A DNA stretch of 64,000 bases from JAHDCC01 sp964551835 (GCA_964551835.1 CAZKEM010000094.1:16043-80042), one strand, 5' to 3'; shown: positions 34,523-44,244, counted from the first letter of the stretch. Notes: generated by a model not told the origin, from the letters alone. A program made the numbers and translations.

Positions 34523-35620
34523 ATGAGTCGTTCGCATGTAACTATCGATCTGCAGGCAATCCGCGAAAACGTTAAGACGTTACGGCACGCCGCCGGCGGA
34601 GCCGAGCTCTGCGCAATCGTGAAGGCGAACGCGTATGGTCACGGCGCCGTCGAAGCGGCCAAGGCTGCGGTCGACGGGGGAGCGACTTGGCTGGCGATCG
34701 CCCAGGTCGAAGAGGGTCGGGTGCTTCGCCAGGCGGGCTTGGATACACCTATCTTAGTTTTATCCGAACCGGGAGCAGACGAGTTTGGTATCGCAGTCGA
34801 ACTAGGTCTGGACGTGACGGTCTATACCTCAGAAGGGCTCGCCGCTGCCGCGGCCGCCGCCGGCTCGGCCACTCCGCTAAACGTGCACCTAAAGGTCGAC
34901 ACCGGAATGCATCGGGTTGGAGCGGCTCCCGGTGACGCCGTTACGCTCGCTGCCTCGATTTCTTCTGTGCCCGATCTTCATCTAGCCTCTGTTTGGACCC
35001 ATCTCGCGACGAGCGAAGAGACCTCCAACCCATTGGCAGCCGTGCAACTGGACCGGTTCGATGCCCTACTCGAACGTTTCGAATCGCAAAATATCGACGT
35101 CGCCATGACTCACAGCGGTAACTCTGGCGGGATATTGGTCCAACCCCGAACTCATCGCGACTTAGTACGGACCGGCATTGGGGTTTACGGTCTGTCCCCG
35201 GGGAACGGCTTGGGGGCACAGCTGCAACCGGCCCTTAGCTGGTCGTCGAACGTTTCGATGGTGAAACGTCTGCCCGCCGGTTCCGCTGTAAGTTATGGCC
35301 AACGCGGGTCAGTGTTGGTCGACAGTAATGTCGCTACCGTACCGGTTGGATACGCCGACGGGTACCGGCGAGACCTGTGGGCTCTCGGTGGTTGTGTGTT
35401 GATCGGCGGCAAAAGAAGGCCGATCGTTGGTGTCGTGACAATGGATCAGTTCGTAGTGGACTGCGGCGGTGACCCGGTTGAGGTAGGCGACGAAGTGGTA
35501 CTTCTAGGTAGGCAAGGGACCGAGCACATCCCTGTTAGCGAGATGGCGTCTTGGCTCGGCACGATTGACTATGAGGTCGTCTGTGCTATCGGTGACAGAG
35601 TCGAACGACGCTATCGGTAA
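34523..35620 (+). CDS. alr: Alanine racemase
   Basis: PLP enzyme interconverting L- and D-alanine for peptidoglycan. AIVKANAYGHGAVEAAKAA holds the PLP lysine, HLKVDTGMHRVGA and RTGIGVYGLSPG bind substrate and phosphate, and SYGQRGSVLV with VPVGYADGYRRDLWALGG carries the catalytic Tyr region. VTMDQFVVDCGG matches the C-terminal domain. 365 residues, full length. ATG with GGAAG upstream. In many actinobacteria alr sits directly before tsaE; here about 8.6 kb intervenes. Confidence 0.96.
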   Translation: MSRSHVTIDLQAIRENVKTLRHAAGGAELCAIVKANAYGHGAVEAAKAAVDGGATWLAIAQVEEGRVLRQAGLDTPILVLSEPGADEFGIAVELGLDVTVYTSEGLAAAAAAAGSATPLNVHLKVDTGMHRVGAAPGDAVTLAASISSVPDLHLASVWTHLATSEETSNPLAAVQLDRFDALLERFESQNIDVAMTHSGNSGGILVQPRTHRDLVRTGIGVYGLSPGNGLGAQLQPALSWSSNVSMVKRLPAGSAVSYGQRGSVLVDSNVATVPVGYADGYRRDLWALGGCVLIGGKRRPIVGVVTMDQFVVDCGGDPVEVGDEVVLLGRQGTEHIPVSEMASWLGTIDYEVVCAIGDRVERRYR

Positions 35621-36042
35621 ACCGGCAATCTTCAGCGGTCGGGAGCCTAATCGAATGGGTATCGTCGTGCAATTCAAGATCTAGATGTCTGTGGTTGAAC
35701 CTATCTCTCTTAGGTTGGATCGGGAAGTTTGTATTGACGAGCCAGGGTATTTTTGCTTAAGTGTGATCAGGCACCGCAAACCGAATATTGCAACAGAGAT
35801 ATCTGAGCAATGTTCAAACCCCACATATCTAGCACAGTTGTATATCTTGCACGTAATATCTAGCAATAAGGTTTAGAAGTAACTTTGAAACTCACGTTCT
35901 CTCACACCAAACGCCTTCGAGGCGTTCAGGTAGAACGATGAGGCTATCAGATTTACTACTTAAATTATCCCGGTCAATGACCGGGATAATTTGCGTCTGA
36001 CACTATTTCCCCGATCCACCAAATAGGTGGGAGGGCTCGTCC
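35621..36042 (+). other. Intergenic region after alr
   Basis: About 420 bases without a convincing gene. A 63-codon frame (35685-35876) has no ribosome-binding site and is not called. Two hairpins are present: a 7-bp stem with a TCG loop at 35910-35926, and the perfect inverted repeat at 35962-35992 listed separately. Confidence 0.5.
35962..35992. terminator. Perfect 14-bp hairpin, probable bidirectional terminator
   Basis: AAATTATCCCGGTC, loop AAT, then the exact reverse complement. The A-rich start and T-rich end make it usable in both directions, between alr (plus) and the ABC permease gene (minus), which end towards each other. No mismatch in the stem. Confidence 0.75.
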
Positions 36043-38604
36043 CTACTCGACCGATATAGCGTCAAGGATGTCAAGCCGGGCAGCTCGCCTGGCGGGCAGG
36101 ATAGCGGCGACCAACCCAACGACGGCAGCCCCACAAGTGAGTATCGTCAGTCGACCGACCGGCAACGAAACCGTCGAAGCGATCTGTTCGGGAAGGGCCC
36201 TGACCGCTCCCGAGCCAAACAAGAGTCCGACGCCCACGCCAAGCATCGCCCCAAACAGAGCGATGATCATGGCTTCCACCCTGACCAAGCGCCGCATCTG
36301 ACGACGGCTCATCCCTACTGCACGTAGGAGCCCAAACTCTCTGGTCCGTTCAAACACCGAAAGGGCGAGGGTGAGTCCAATCCCAATAAAGGCGATGAGA
36401 ACCGACAGCAACAGTAACGCACTGACGACAGCGAGCAGCGTGTCGATCTCGGCACCAACTTGGTCGTTGAACGAAGCCCGGTCGTCAATAGTTGCATCTT
36501 CTCCGATCGTTGAAAGTAGCGCCGCCCTCGCATCATCGGGGGTAGACCCATCGGCCATCGTTAGTGCTAGCCAGTCTGTTTTGGGCTCGTAGCCAGGTTC
36601 TACAGTCTGCAAATATTCGGTGTCGATCACCCAACCTTGAAAGATCAGGATGTCTTGGTAGACGCCAGCTACAGTAACTGTGGTTGGCGTGTCCGGGGCA
36701 TCTCCGAACAGAGCGAGCTCGACCTCATCTCCGACCGCTAGACCGTAACGGTCTGCCTGGCGTTTCGGGACAACTACCGAAGGGCCTCCCTCTGAAGGGA
36801 TGGAACCCGAAGCCAAGTCAAGGTCAAACACCTGTTCTAAGTTGGCCATCTCGACCGGTTCGATATCGACCTCTTCGAGGTTCCCATCGAATTCATAGTC
36901 GGCGAACTCCCACTGAGCAGCCGTCATGACTATTCCCGATTCGTCCAGGTCTCTGATGTTGGCGATCATTGTCGGGTCGAGCTGAGGACCATCAGCGAAG
37001 ACGGCAAAGTCGGCTTGGATACGGCTCTCGATCGTGGTGCTAACCTGGTTTTTGACCGACTCGCCGACGACCAGCGTGGTGGTAATCAAAGCGAGCCCGA
37101 TCATCAAAGCGGCCGAAGTTGTAGCGGTTCTTTTAGGGCTGCGTCCAGCGCTTTCTGCCGCCAGTTGGCCGCTCAGACCAAAGACCTTGCCGGCCGGATA
37201 GCTGAGTAGTTTTGTAACTCCAATCGCTAGAGCAGGGCTGATGAGTACGGTTCCGGCGAAGACGCCTGCGGCGCCAAGCGCCATTGTCGAGATAGTGGCC
37301 GACGTTTCTGACGAACCGAACAGCCCATACGATCCGGCGGCGACACCAGCACCGAACACAATTGCGCCCAGTACTATGCGCAGTTTCGATACCGAACTGG
37401 CTTTGGTAGCTAAGCCCGACATGGCTACGACCGGTGAAACCATGCCAGCTCGTATGGCGGGAACGAGGGCTGCCACAATGGTGATGCCGATGCCTGAAAC
37501 CACGGCGGCGACAACTGTACGAGCAGTCATCACGACTGGAAGGTCAGAACCGGCGCCAAGCCCACCTGCAACCAACGAGATCAGCCCCGACAACAAGAGG
37601 CGGCCGAATACGATGCCGAACAACGCAGCAACTAGACCCACTAAGGCGGCCTCGGCGATCACCGATGTTCGAAGTTGTCTGCTGCCCGCTCCGATCGCTC
37701 GGAGTAAACCGATTTCTCGCATCCGTTGGGTCAACAACATGGCGAATGTGTTGTAAATGATGAAGGCTGCAACCGCCATCGAGATGAACGCAAACCCGAG
37801 AAGTACTCGTTGGAATACGTTTACTGCACCGTCGATTTCCGCTTGGATCTCATCTTTGAGGTCTTGAATGTTCTCTACCTCGATGTCGTTTCCTAAAGCG
37901 TCGGCCACTGCTGTTTGGACATCGGTAAGAGGTGTTTCACCATCGGTGGCAACCCATACCAGCGTGTAGGTGTTTGGGCCTATTTCAGCGAGTTTACGGA
38001 CCGTCTCACCATCGAGAAAGAGGTTCCCATACGAGTCTCCGTCAAACGTTTCGACGGGTTCGGTAGATCCGTCCGTTTGTTGTTCTTCAACTAAACCAGA
38101 AAGCGTCAATAAGAACGCACCGTCCTCAGTTTCAAAGTTGACTGTGTCACCAATTGAGAGTTCGAGGGTCGTGGCGAGTCCGGTGTCGAGAAGGAATTCG
38201 TCAGCTCCCGGCTCTTTCCCGTCGACTATGACGGTGCGGTTGAAGTCTGAGTCGCCCACCCAAATCATCGCGTCAGCCTCGTCCAATAGCGTTTCATCGG
38301 ACGCGGACGTAACACGTTCCCCGAAAACGCTAACCTCGCCTTCGGCTGAGTCAACGCCAGCTGTTTGCTCGATAGTGGCGAGTTGTTCGGCGCTAATCGT
38401 GTCATCTTCTTTGTCTTCGGTTGGAAGGACCGCAAGGTCAATGCCTTCAAATTCTTGGTCTAAAGATCCCGAGAACGACTGTCGAATGCTGTCGGAAAGT
38501 CCGAAAGAAACCACTACAAAACAGACCCCGAGCGTGATGGTCAGCCCGGTCAGGATGTAGCGGATCTTGTTACTGAGAATATTCTTTATCGATATATACA
38601 ACAT
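36043..38604 (-). CDS. ABC transporter permease, FtsX/MacB type
   Basis: Membrane component of a lipoprotein- or peptide-exporting ABC system, 853 residues. The ATG at 38604 (AAGGA upstream) starts at MLYISIKNILSNKIRYILTG, the family start; the frame to 38760 overlaps the ATPase gene and is not used. A first TM is followed by a periplasmic MacB-like domain, then three TMs with QRMREIGLLRAIGAGSRQLR near 295. A second FtsX unit repeats this, with ERTREFGLLRAVGMSRRQMR near 767. The two-unit form is typical of actinobacteria. It follows its ATPase by 31 bases. Confidence 0.92.
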   Translation of the reverse strand: MLYISIKNILSNKIRYILTGLTITLGVCFVVVSFGLSDSIRQSFSGSLDQEFEGIDLAVLPTEDKEDDTISAEQLATIEQTAGVDSAEGEVSVFGERVTSASDETLLDEADAMIWVGDSDFNRTVIVDGKEPGADEFLLDTGLATTLELSIGDTVNFETEDGAFLLTLSGLVEEQQTDGSTEPVETFDGDSYGNLFLDGETVRKLAEIGPNTYTLVWVATDGETPLTDVQTAVADALGNDIEVENIQDLKDEIQAEIDGAVNVFQRVLLGFAFISMAVAAFIIYNTFAMLLTQRMREIGLLRAIGAGSRQLRTSVIAEAALVGLVAALFGIVFGRLLLSGLISLVAGGLGAGSDLPVVMTARTVVAAVVSGIGITIVAALVPAIRAGMVSPVVAMSGLATKASSVSKLRIVLGAIVFGAGVAAGSYGLFGSSETSATISTMALGAAGVFAGTVLISPALAIGVTKLLSYPAGKVFGLSGQLAAESAGRSPKRTATTSAALMIGLALITTTLVVGESVKNQVSTTIESRIQADFAVFADGPQLDPTMIANIRDLDESGIVMTAAQWEFADYEFDGNLEEVDIEPVEMANLEQVFDLDLASGSIPSEGGPSVVVPKRQADRYGLAVGDEVELALFGDAPDTPTTVTVAGVYQDILIFQGWVIDTEYLQTVEPGYEPKTDWLALTMADGSTPDDARAALLSTIGEDATIDDRASFNDQVGAEIDTLLAVVSALLLLSVLIAFIGIGLTLALSVFERTREFGLLRAVGMSRRQMRRLVRVEAMIIALFGAMLGVGVGLLFGSGAVRALPEQIASTVSLPVGRLTILTCGAAVVGLVAAILPARRAARLDILDAISVE

Positions 38605-38635
38605 GAGAGTTCCTTCAGTTCTTGTCTGTCGACGC

Positions 38636-39421
38636 TTAGGCGGAGAGCGTGCGCAGGCAGCCCAGAACTGAGTCTGGAGTCGGATTGGATAACGATGAGA
38701 CGATGGCTCCATCGGCGAGAAAGAGGACTCGGTCAGCGTAGGTCGCGGCGGTAACGTCATGGGTGACCATCACGATTGTCTGGTGGAGCTCGTCGACGGC
38801 GGAGCGCATAAACCCCAAAATTTCTGCACTGGTAATCGAATCGCAGTTACCGGTTGGTTCGTCGGCAAAGATGATCTCAGGTTTGCTGGTTAGAGCTCGA
38901 GCTACCGCGACCCGTTGCTGCTGGCCGCCTGATAGTTCCTCTGGTTTATGGTCCAGGCGATCTTGAAGGCCTACTGCTGCGATGACCTGTTCAAGCCATT
39001 TCGGATCGGGTTTCTCGCCGGCTAGTCGCAATGGGAGTGCGATATTTTCCAGCGCAGACAGGGTCGAGACCAGGTTGAACGCTTGGAACACGAACCCAAT
39101 TTTGTCGCGCCGTAATTCGGTCAGCCGTTTCTCCGACATGGTCTCAAGGTTGGTCGAGCCGATCTGTACCTGGCCCCCAGTTGGTCGGTCTAAGCCGGCT
39201 ACACAATGCATCAACGTTGATTTGCCGGAACCCGAGGGCCCCATGATGGCTGTGAACTCGCCCTTTTCGAACGTTACGTCGACGTTGTCAAGGGCGACTA
39301 CTTGGCTGTCCCCCTTGCCATAGACCTTGGATACGCCGACCGCCAATCCGGCCGTCGACCCTCCGGCTTGGTTGAGATGAGGCTCGGGAATTGCTTCTGA
39401 TGTTTCGCGTAGTTGGCTCAT
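38636..39421 (-). CDS. ABC transporter ATP-binding protein (LolD/MacB type)
   Basis: ATPase for the adjacent FtsX-type permease, 261 residues. AIMGPSGSGKSTLMHCVAGL is Walker A, ELSGGQQQRVAVARAL the signature and IIFADEPTGNCDS Walker B; KIGFVFQAFNLVSTLSALEN holds the Q-loop. An extra about 25 residues precede the domain. Its ATG overlaps the stop of a small upstream frame as ATGA. Confidence 0.94.
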   Translation of the reverse strand: MSQLRETSEAIPEPHLNQAGGSTAGLAVGVSKVYGKGDSQVVALDNVDVTFEKGEFTAIMGPSGSGKSTLMHCVAGLDRPTGGQVQIGSTNLETMSEKRLTELRRDKIGFVFQAFNLVSTLSALENIALPLRLAGEKPDPKWLEQVIAAVGLQDRLDHKPEELSGGQQQRVAVARALTSKPEIIFADEPTGNCDSITSAEILGFMRSAVDELHQTIVMVTHDVTAATYADRVLFLADGAIVSSLSNPTPDSVLGCLRTLSA

Positions 39422-39666
39422 AGGAAGATCATGTTCGAAACGAGCCGTTGAGCCAATTGGGTATTACCCGGAACGAACCCTGAGGCGCCTGACATACCAC
39501 AGTCGTTTGGCAGGGTTTTCCCCGAGGTTTCAAAGACTTCAAAGATGAGCGACCTGTGTATCTGTTCGAAGGTGAAGGTCCCGGGATATTGGCCGCCAGC
39601 GAAAACGTCCGGTCGACGTTCAAATATTCTTTGGAGTGAGTGTTTCTGGGAACGCCGACAAATCAT
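39418..39666 (-). CDS. Small protein coupled to the ABC ATPase (uncertain)
   Basis: 82-codon frame whose TGA overlaps the ATPase ATG as ATGA, the strongest reason to consider it real. The sequence is protein-like (PDVFAGGQYPGTFTFEQIHR, SLIFEVFETSGKTLP). The frame stays open about 80 bases further upstream without a standard start, so the ATG may be internal to a decayed longer gene. No family recognised. Confidence 0.4.
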   Translation of the reverse strand: MICRRSQKHSLQRIFERRPDVFAGGQYPGTFTFEQIHRSLIFEVFETSGKTLPNDCGMSGASGFVPGNTQLAQRLVSNMIFL

Positions 39667-39797
39667 CCTGGGCCTAGGTATTGCGTCGGTGAAAGCGCCG
39701 TTCTGGGACGGCGAGCAGCACTCGGCCTCATCGACGATTGGATAGGGCTACCACAAGCCTGACAAGACAATAGTCTAGAACCAGGATATGATTTACT

Positions 39798-39803
39798 ATA
39801 ATC
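39798..39803 (+). promoter_or_regulatory. -10 element before the three-gene operon
   Basis: A consensus TATAAT lies 36 bases before the TTG start at 39839. No good -35 is visible at 16-18 bases, though TGATTTAC just upstream might partly compensate. Most of the rest of 39667-39838 shows nothing. Confidence 0.4.
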
Positions 39804-39838
39804 GATTGCTAGTTACGTATATTTGAAGGGGTATTGGT

Positions 39839-40123
39839 TTGACAGACGGGAGTGTGTATTTCAATGTTACGGTGAGCACAGAGACCATCGAAGTGTTCGA
39901 ACCTAAAGTTGGCGACGGCGTCTCCGAGTCGGTTATTAGTTATCATGGAGGACGTTTTAGTTCTTCTGGGGGATCGTCATATAACCTAATGCAGGCTAAC
40001 TTTGCGACCTTTCAAGAGGATGTCAACGATCGCCTTTTCGAACAAAAACGTATAGGGGGCGTTGTTGGGTCAATGCTGGAGGGGCTGCATCAGCGCATGC
40101 AAGAGGCAGATTCTAACTTCTAA
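39839..40123 (+). CDS. 94-aa protein, first gene of a putative secreted-effector operon
   Basis: Starts with TTG after GAAGGGG at 8-base spacing. The N-terminal 40 residues look like beta-strands (VYFNVTVSTETIEVFEP); the C-terminal half is helical and polar (NLMQANFATFQEDVNDRLFE, then SMLEGLHQRMQEADSNF). The size is that of WXG100/Esx partners of type VII secretion, but no WXG motif is present, so that link is only a suggestion. It is followed after 24 bases by the 964-aa gene. Confidence 0.6.
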   Translation: MTDGSVYFNVTVSTETIEVFEPKVGDGVSESVISYHGGRFSSSGGSSYNLMQANFATFQEDVNDRLFEQKRIGGVVGSMLEGLHQRMQEADSNF

Positions 40124-40147
40124 TGATGAAGCAGTTAGGACTAAATA

Positions 40148-43042
40148 GTGACGTTTGAGACAGTTAAGGCTCTGCGGGTTGACCCCACCGAGTTTGAAGC
40201 AGTAAGCACTGACCTGAACGATGCTCACACCTCGACCACGGCCGCCCTCGACCTAGCCGACGTCCAAATAAGCGCTTATCTCGAGGCCCAGCGGGGAGCC
40301 GACTCTAAACTAATCGTTTCGTCAGCCCGAAAGACAATCGCCGCGATACGATCAACGATTGCTGGTTACCCCGATTTGGCTGGCGCCTTCGATACAGCGT
40401 ATTCAACGACGTTTGGTTTGGACACCGACTCCAACACGTTGTGGACTGAGGTGATCAACTTCGTTGGCGAGATGACTGAGCTTGACAAAGACGGCTTTCA
40501 AGGGAGATTCGACGCTATACGGACGGCCGAAGAATCGGCGATGTCGACCCTGGCCACCGCTATCGATGAAGCCCCCACCGGCGATGACATCGAACTCGAC
40601 CCAGGTGTATCTGAACTAATTACCCGTCTAGTTAAGAGCATTGATGACGCGGATACCCAGATGGACCTCGTGGTGGCCGAATCCCTGTTAAAGGACTACG
40701 AAGAAGACGGCGACTTTGATATTTCAACCGAAGAACAGATTTTGCTGGAAAAGGGAGAATTTTCAGTCGATGAAATCGAAAAGATTATGGCGGACGAGGT
40801 CGATCCTGAAGTACGACGCGCCATTTTAGCGGAAGGCACTTTTGCTGACAGGCCCGAAGACGAGATCGAAGGCATTCTGTCAGGCGATTTGGATCCAGAC
40901 CTTGCGATCGACCTTGTAGAAGACCCACGCCTGAATTACCCAGACGAAGAAATAATGGACGACGTTGCTGAGGCCATGGCCGAGGGCGATCACCCAATAG
41001 TCAGAAACTCCCGTTCGGATCCCGAACATTTCCCCCCCTGGTATGTCGAATACTTTGAAAACGAAAGAAAGATCAAAGCTCCCGGCACGACCCCTTTGGA
41101 GGCAGCCAAACTTGAAGAGGAACAACGAGCGCTTCGAGAAGAGCACAATATCGACAGTGACGGCAAGGTCAACCAAATACATGCCACCTCAGTCACTGGT
41201 GAGCGTCTTGATGGTCACCAGTGGGAAGGCGGGAGATACAGTGAGATCTTCCAAGACGGCGAAGAGCAGGAAGCGATCGCTGAAGAAATTAATAAGAACT
41301 CGGAAACTGCCGTCGGATTCTTTAATGGTCTAGATGCCGAAGGAACAGCGGAAATACCTACGGCCTTAGCCGAAGAGCCAGAACTGGTAGAAAAGTACAG
41401 TGAGGCTCTAGGTGATGCATCAAGGGTTAAAGGCGACAATGGTCTGAGCTTTTCTGGTGCTGAGGTTATCAACGCAGATATACCTCGAGGTCCCACAGAT
41501 CTCCCCGCTGAGGTTATCTTCGTTACGGGTGATTTCGATGACGAATTCTTGGGGAGTGCCACTGAGGCAAGTATCCGTAAGAAAGATTCGGAAGGTGGCG
41601 AACTGCTAGGCCCGTGGAGTCCAAAGAGTCAACCTCTACCAGAGGCGCTTCAAGATCGCAGTGAAGTGGCTAGGGACAATCGCATTGAGCGCGAACGCGA
41701 GGAATTAGAAGCCATATATGGCACCGACGCCACCAATATTCTGCTGGGCCGAGCGAATGAGAACCCTGAAGCTGCAAAAATAGCCTTTGACGGATTAGGG
41801 GAAGATGTCGAGATCTTGATTCATCCCGAGCATGAATTTGTGCCGGATGATTCCCCTCGTGCCGAAGGTGAGGATCCAAAGTATCCCATAACCCAGTTCT
41901 TAGGGATTGTTGGTGAAGACGAGGGTCGGGCTAAGAAGATATTCGTCGCACACGCCGAGTCAGGAGAAGGCGACACGCCGAAAGACTTCCAGAACCCTGG
42001 CGTTGCAAGCGGCTTTGGCCTCGTTATGGGTCACCATGCTACGGTAACGTTCGACGACAAATACATCGAGCACCATGGTATCGAGATCGACGGCGATGGA
42101 AATCGAATATCACAATCAGAGTTTGCAGAGCTGGGTCTCGACGGGCACGATTGGCAACTATGGCAGGCCCAGGTCAACGAAAAAGGCGGAGGGGCAGGGT
42201 TGGTTTTCGGTACCGATCGACTGATCCGAGAGGCCATCAGAAACGACTTGGAAGATAATGGCAAGCTAACCGAAGAGGTTGAGATCGACGGAGAGATGGT
42301 CAACCCTTATGAGACTTTCGGTTTGACTCTGGGTGCGCTGGAACGCAATTCTACCGAAGGTGCAATCTCTTACGCTGAGAGCATTGATGATGATGCTGAG
42401 GCGCAAAACAGGCTAAATGCGGCACTGGGTTCGACCGGTATTGTAATTCTAACTGTGGTGGCAGCTCCAATTGTGGCTCCTTTGGAGGGTGCCGCTGCCG
42501 TTGCTGCGGTTGTTGCCACTACAACCCTTTCCGGGACCGATGTCGCGCTTTCCTACCTCGGAGCGTCCGCAACCGAAGATACGGAAAATGCTGCCAGATT
42601 ATTGAAGAAGCTGGTAATTGATACCTCTTCCGGTAAGTCAGGCCCTGACCGGGTGAGCGACATAGCGGTCGAGGAATCTATTTTGATTGCTCAAACCGAG
42701 TATGAGGCTTCACTCGAGGGACTTCATCCGCTTGACGATGTGCCTCCATATCCGGTGCGCGATGATGACGGAAATAAAGTTCGTGTCCACAATGGTGTCT
42801 TACAAACTGAGATAGCCGGTGAGTGGGTCGAAACCCGACATGCAGACCTCGATTTGAGTACGGGTGAGCCCGGTGGGAAGAACGCTACGGAGTTAGGGGA
42901 CCAAGCTGAAGGTAGCCTAATTGGAGATGAACACACAAGGGGCTTCAGCCCAAGTGATCCCGGGGATCTACAGAAACAACTTGACGACGCCGGGGTGGAC
43001 GTTGACGTACAGCATGGGGCGCCCAAGAAAACTGAGGAGTGA
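40148..43042 (+). CDS. Large acidic multidomain protein (polymorphic-toxin/WXG-like layout)
   Basis: 964 residues, GTG start. The first about 160 are helical and Ala/Thr-rich (LNDAHTSTTAALDLADVQIS), like WXG100-type N-termini. Residues about 190-280 hold acidic helical units (EDEIEGILSGDLDPDLAIDL). Two copies of an N-S/P-E-x-A-x3-F-x-GL motif occur near 383 and 536 (NSETAVGFFNGL, NPEAAKIAFDGL), resembling repeats of actinobacterial WXG-associated proteins. A hydrophobic stretch near 757-800 could span a membrane. The C-terminal 95 residues are hydrophilic with no recognised toxin motif. It overlaps the lipoprotein start as GTGA. Confidence 0.8.
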   Translation: MTFETVKALRVDPTEFEAVSTDLNDAHTSTTAALDLADVQISAYLEAQRGADSKLIVSSARKTIAAIRSTIAGYPDLAGAFDTAYSTTFGLDTDSNTLWTEVINFVGEMTELDKDGFQGRFDAIRTAEESAMSTLATAIDEAPTGDDIELDPGVSELITRLVKSIDDADTQMDLVVAESLLKDYEEDGDFDISTEEQILLEKGEFSVDEIEKIMADEVDPEVRRAILAEGTFADRPEDEIEGILSGDLDPDLAIDLVEDPRLNYPDEEIMDDVAEAMAEGDHPIVRNSRSDPEHFPPWYVEYFENERKIKAPGTTPLEAAKLEEEQRALREEHNIDSDGKVNQIHATSVTGERLDGHQWEGGRYSEIFQDGEEQEAIAEEINKNSETAVGFFNGLDAEGTAEIPTALAEEPELVEKYSEALGDASRVKGDNGLSFSGAEVINADIPRGPTDLPAEVIFVTGDFDDEFLGSATEASIRKKDSEGGELLGPWSPKSQPLPEALQDRSEVARDNRIEREREELEAIYGTDATNILLGRANENPEAAKIAFDGLGEDVEILIHPEHEFVPDDSPRAEGEDPKYPITQFLGIVGEDEGRAKKIFVAHAESGEGDTPKDFQNPGVASGFGLVMGHHATVTFDDKYIEHHGIEIDGDGNRISQSEFAELGLDGHDWQLWQAQVNEKGGGAGLVFGTDRLIREAIRNDLEDNGKLTEEVEIDGEMVNPYETFGLTLGALERNSTEGAISYAESIDDDAEAQNRLNAALGSTGIVILTVVAAPIVAPLEGAAAVAAVVATTTLSGTDVALSYLGASATEDTENAARLLKKLVIDTSSGKSGPDRVSDIAVEESILIAQTEYEASLEGLHPLDDVPPYPVRDDDGNKVRVHNGVLQTEIAGEWVETRHADLDLSTGEPGGKNATELGDQAEGSLIGDEHTRGFSPSDPGDLQKQLDDAGVDVDVQHGAPKKTEE

Positions 43043-44025
43043 GAATAGTGTGTAGCCGGGTGAGCCGGGTGCTAATAGGTGGGTGTTTGGTGTTGGCGGG
43101 TTGTTCGTCTGGCGGACAGGACGCCGAAGTAGTCTTTGAGTCTGAGGGCGCGGTTAACATTGTCGGCCCGGTGGTGTCCGACGGTGATTCGATTTGGTGG
43201 TTAACCGAAGTTGCCGATGACTCTAGAGCGCTTGAGGTTGTAAAAGCCGATAGTGGGACCGGCGTGATTGAGTGGAGCGAGCCTGTTGGTTTTGGCACTG
43301 TCTTTCCATTGTTTCTTGATGATGGGGTGTTGTGGGTGCAAGTCAACTCACCAGAGTCGCCAGACGAATCAGATCACGACTTGGTTAGGGTTGATGCTGA
43401 ATCGGGCGAGGTTACCGGCGAAGTACCTACAGAAAGTTACGGGGTTGCCGTAGTCGATGATCTTCTCTGGACGGTTGATGGATTCAGCGTCCTTGATCTG
43501 GTCGACCCTAGTACACCTGAACTCGTCGAATCGCTCAGTTTGTACGACGTCGAGAGCCTTGATTTCGAGCCAAGCTTTGCATCCGACGCCATTGAGTTCG
43601 ATGATGCAGTGTGGGTTACTTCTCAGAACCGAGCGTTTGGGTTGAACCCCGACACCCTCGAATTGATTGACAGCGTTGAGTTCCCAGCCGGCGGATTTGG
43701 TCGACTCGAGATTCAAGACGGTGTGTTATGGGCTCAAGAAACTGACAGGTTAAAGGAATCCGACCTTCCATACAGCGCGTTGAAAATCGACACCGAAAGC
43801 GCCACGACGGAAACCTTCGACCTATACGAATCACCGGTTGGTACAGTCGAATACAACGGATTCACATTCGACGTCACGGGGGAGAACAAAGTCGAACAAA
43901 TCGATGCGTCCGGCGAAACCGTGGCAACATACGAGAACTTAGACCCGTTCAGTTTCGTCGTGACCGACGGATACTTGTGGGCCGTCAACGAAGACCAAGT
44001 CGTCCGCTACCCAACCGCCGGCTAG
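43039..44025 (+). CDS. Lipoprotein with beta-propeller-like repeats
   Basis: 328 residues with a signal peptide and lipobox (LVLAGC). The mature chain has recurring about 40-residue blades with D-G/D-x-x-W-V motifs (DGDSIWWLTEV, DDGVLWVQVN, DDLLWTVDG, DDAVWVTSQN, QDGVLWAQET, TDGYLWAVNE), suggesting a six- or seven-bladed propeller. GTG overlaps the stop of the 964-aa gene, so the two are made together. It may bind or restrain the large protein at the cell surface; that is inference from coupling. Confidence 0.8.
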   Translation: MRIVCSRVSRVLIGGCLVLAGCSSGGQDAEVVFESEGAVNIVGPVVSDGDSIWWLTEVADDSRALEVVKADSGTGVIEWSEPVGFGTVFPLFLDDGVLWVQVNSPESPDESDHDLVRVDAESGEVTGEVPTESYGVAVVDDLLWTVDGFSVLDLVDPSTPELVESLSLYDVESLDFEPSFASDAIEFDDAVWVTSQNRAFGLNPDTLELIDSVEFPAGGFGRLEIQDGVLWAQETDRLKESDLPYSALKIDTESATTETFDLYESPVGTVEYNGFTFDVTGENKVEQIDASGETVATYENLDPFSFVVTDGYLWAVNEDQVVRYPTAG

Positions 44026-44075
44026 CACCGAGCAACAAGACAGTTGCCCCTTCGAAATAGCCTCGGTGATTTTTT
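44026..44075 (+). terminator. Rho-independent terminator of the three-gene operon
   Basis: CACCGAG (44026-44032) pairs with CTCGGTG (44062-44068) and is followed by ATTTTTT. Inside, GCAAC and GTTGC form a second stem. It starts right after the lipoprotein stop. Confidence 0.8.
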
Positions 44076-44244
44076 GTCGATGATGGAGGGATTTCAGTCA
44101 AATCGCTCGACGGTTCAGCGTGTCCTAACAAAACTACGTAGCTGACGATTGCTTGGCCCCTGTCCCCGCTTTGAAACCCTGGAACGACCCAGTCGTGTAA
44201 TCGTCACGCTTGGTGGGCTGGGTTTGCCGTTATTCTTGAAACTT

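Noticed and set aside
35685..35876. 63-codon frame after alr
   Set aside because: No ribosome-binding site, no family, atypical composition.
38605..38760. N-terminal extension of the ABC permease
   Set aside because: Overlaps the ATPase gene; the ATG at 38604 has a ribosome-binding site and the normal family N-terminus.
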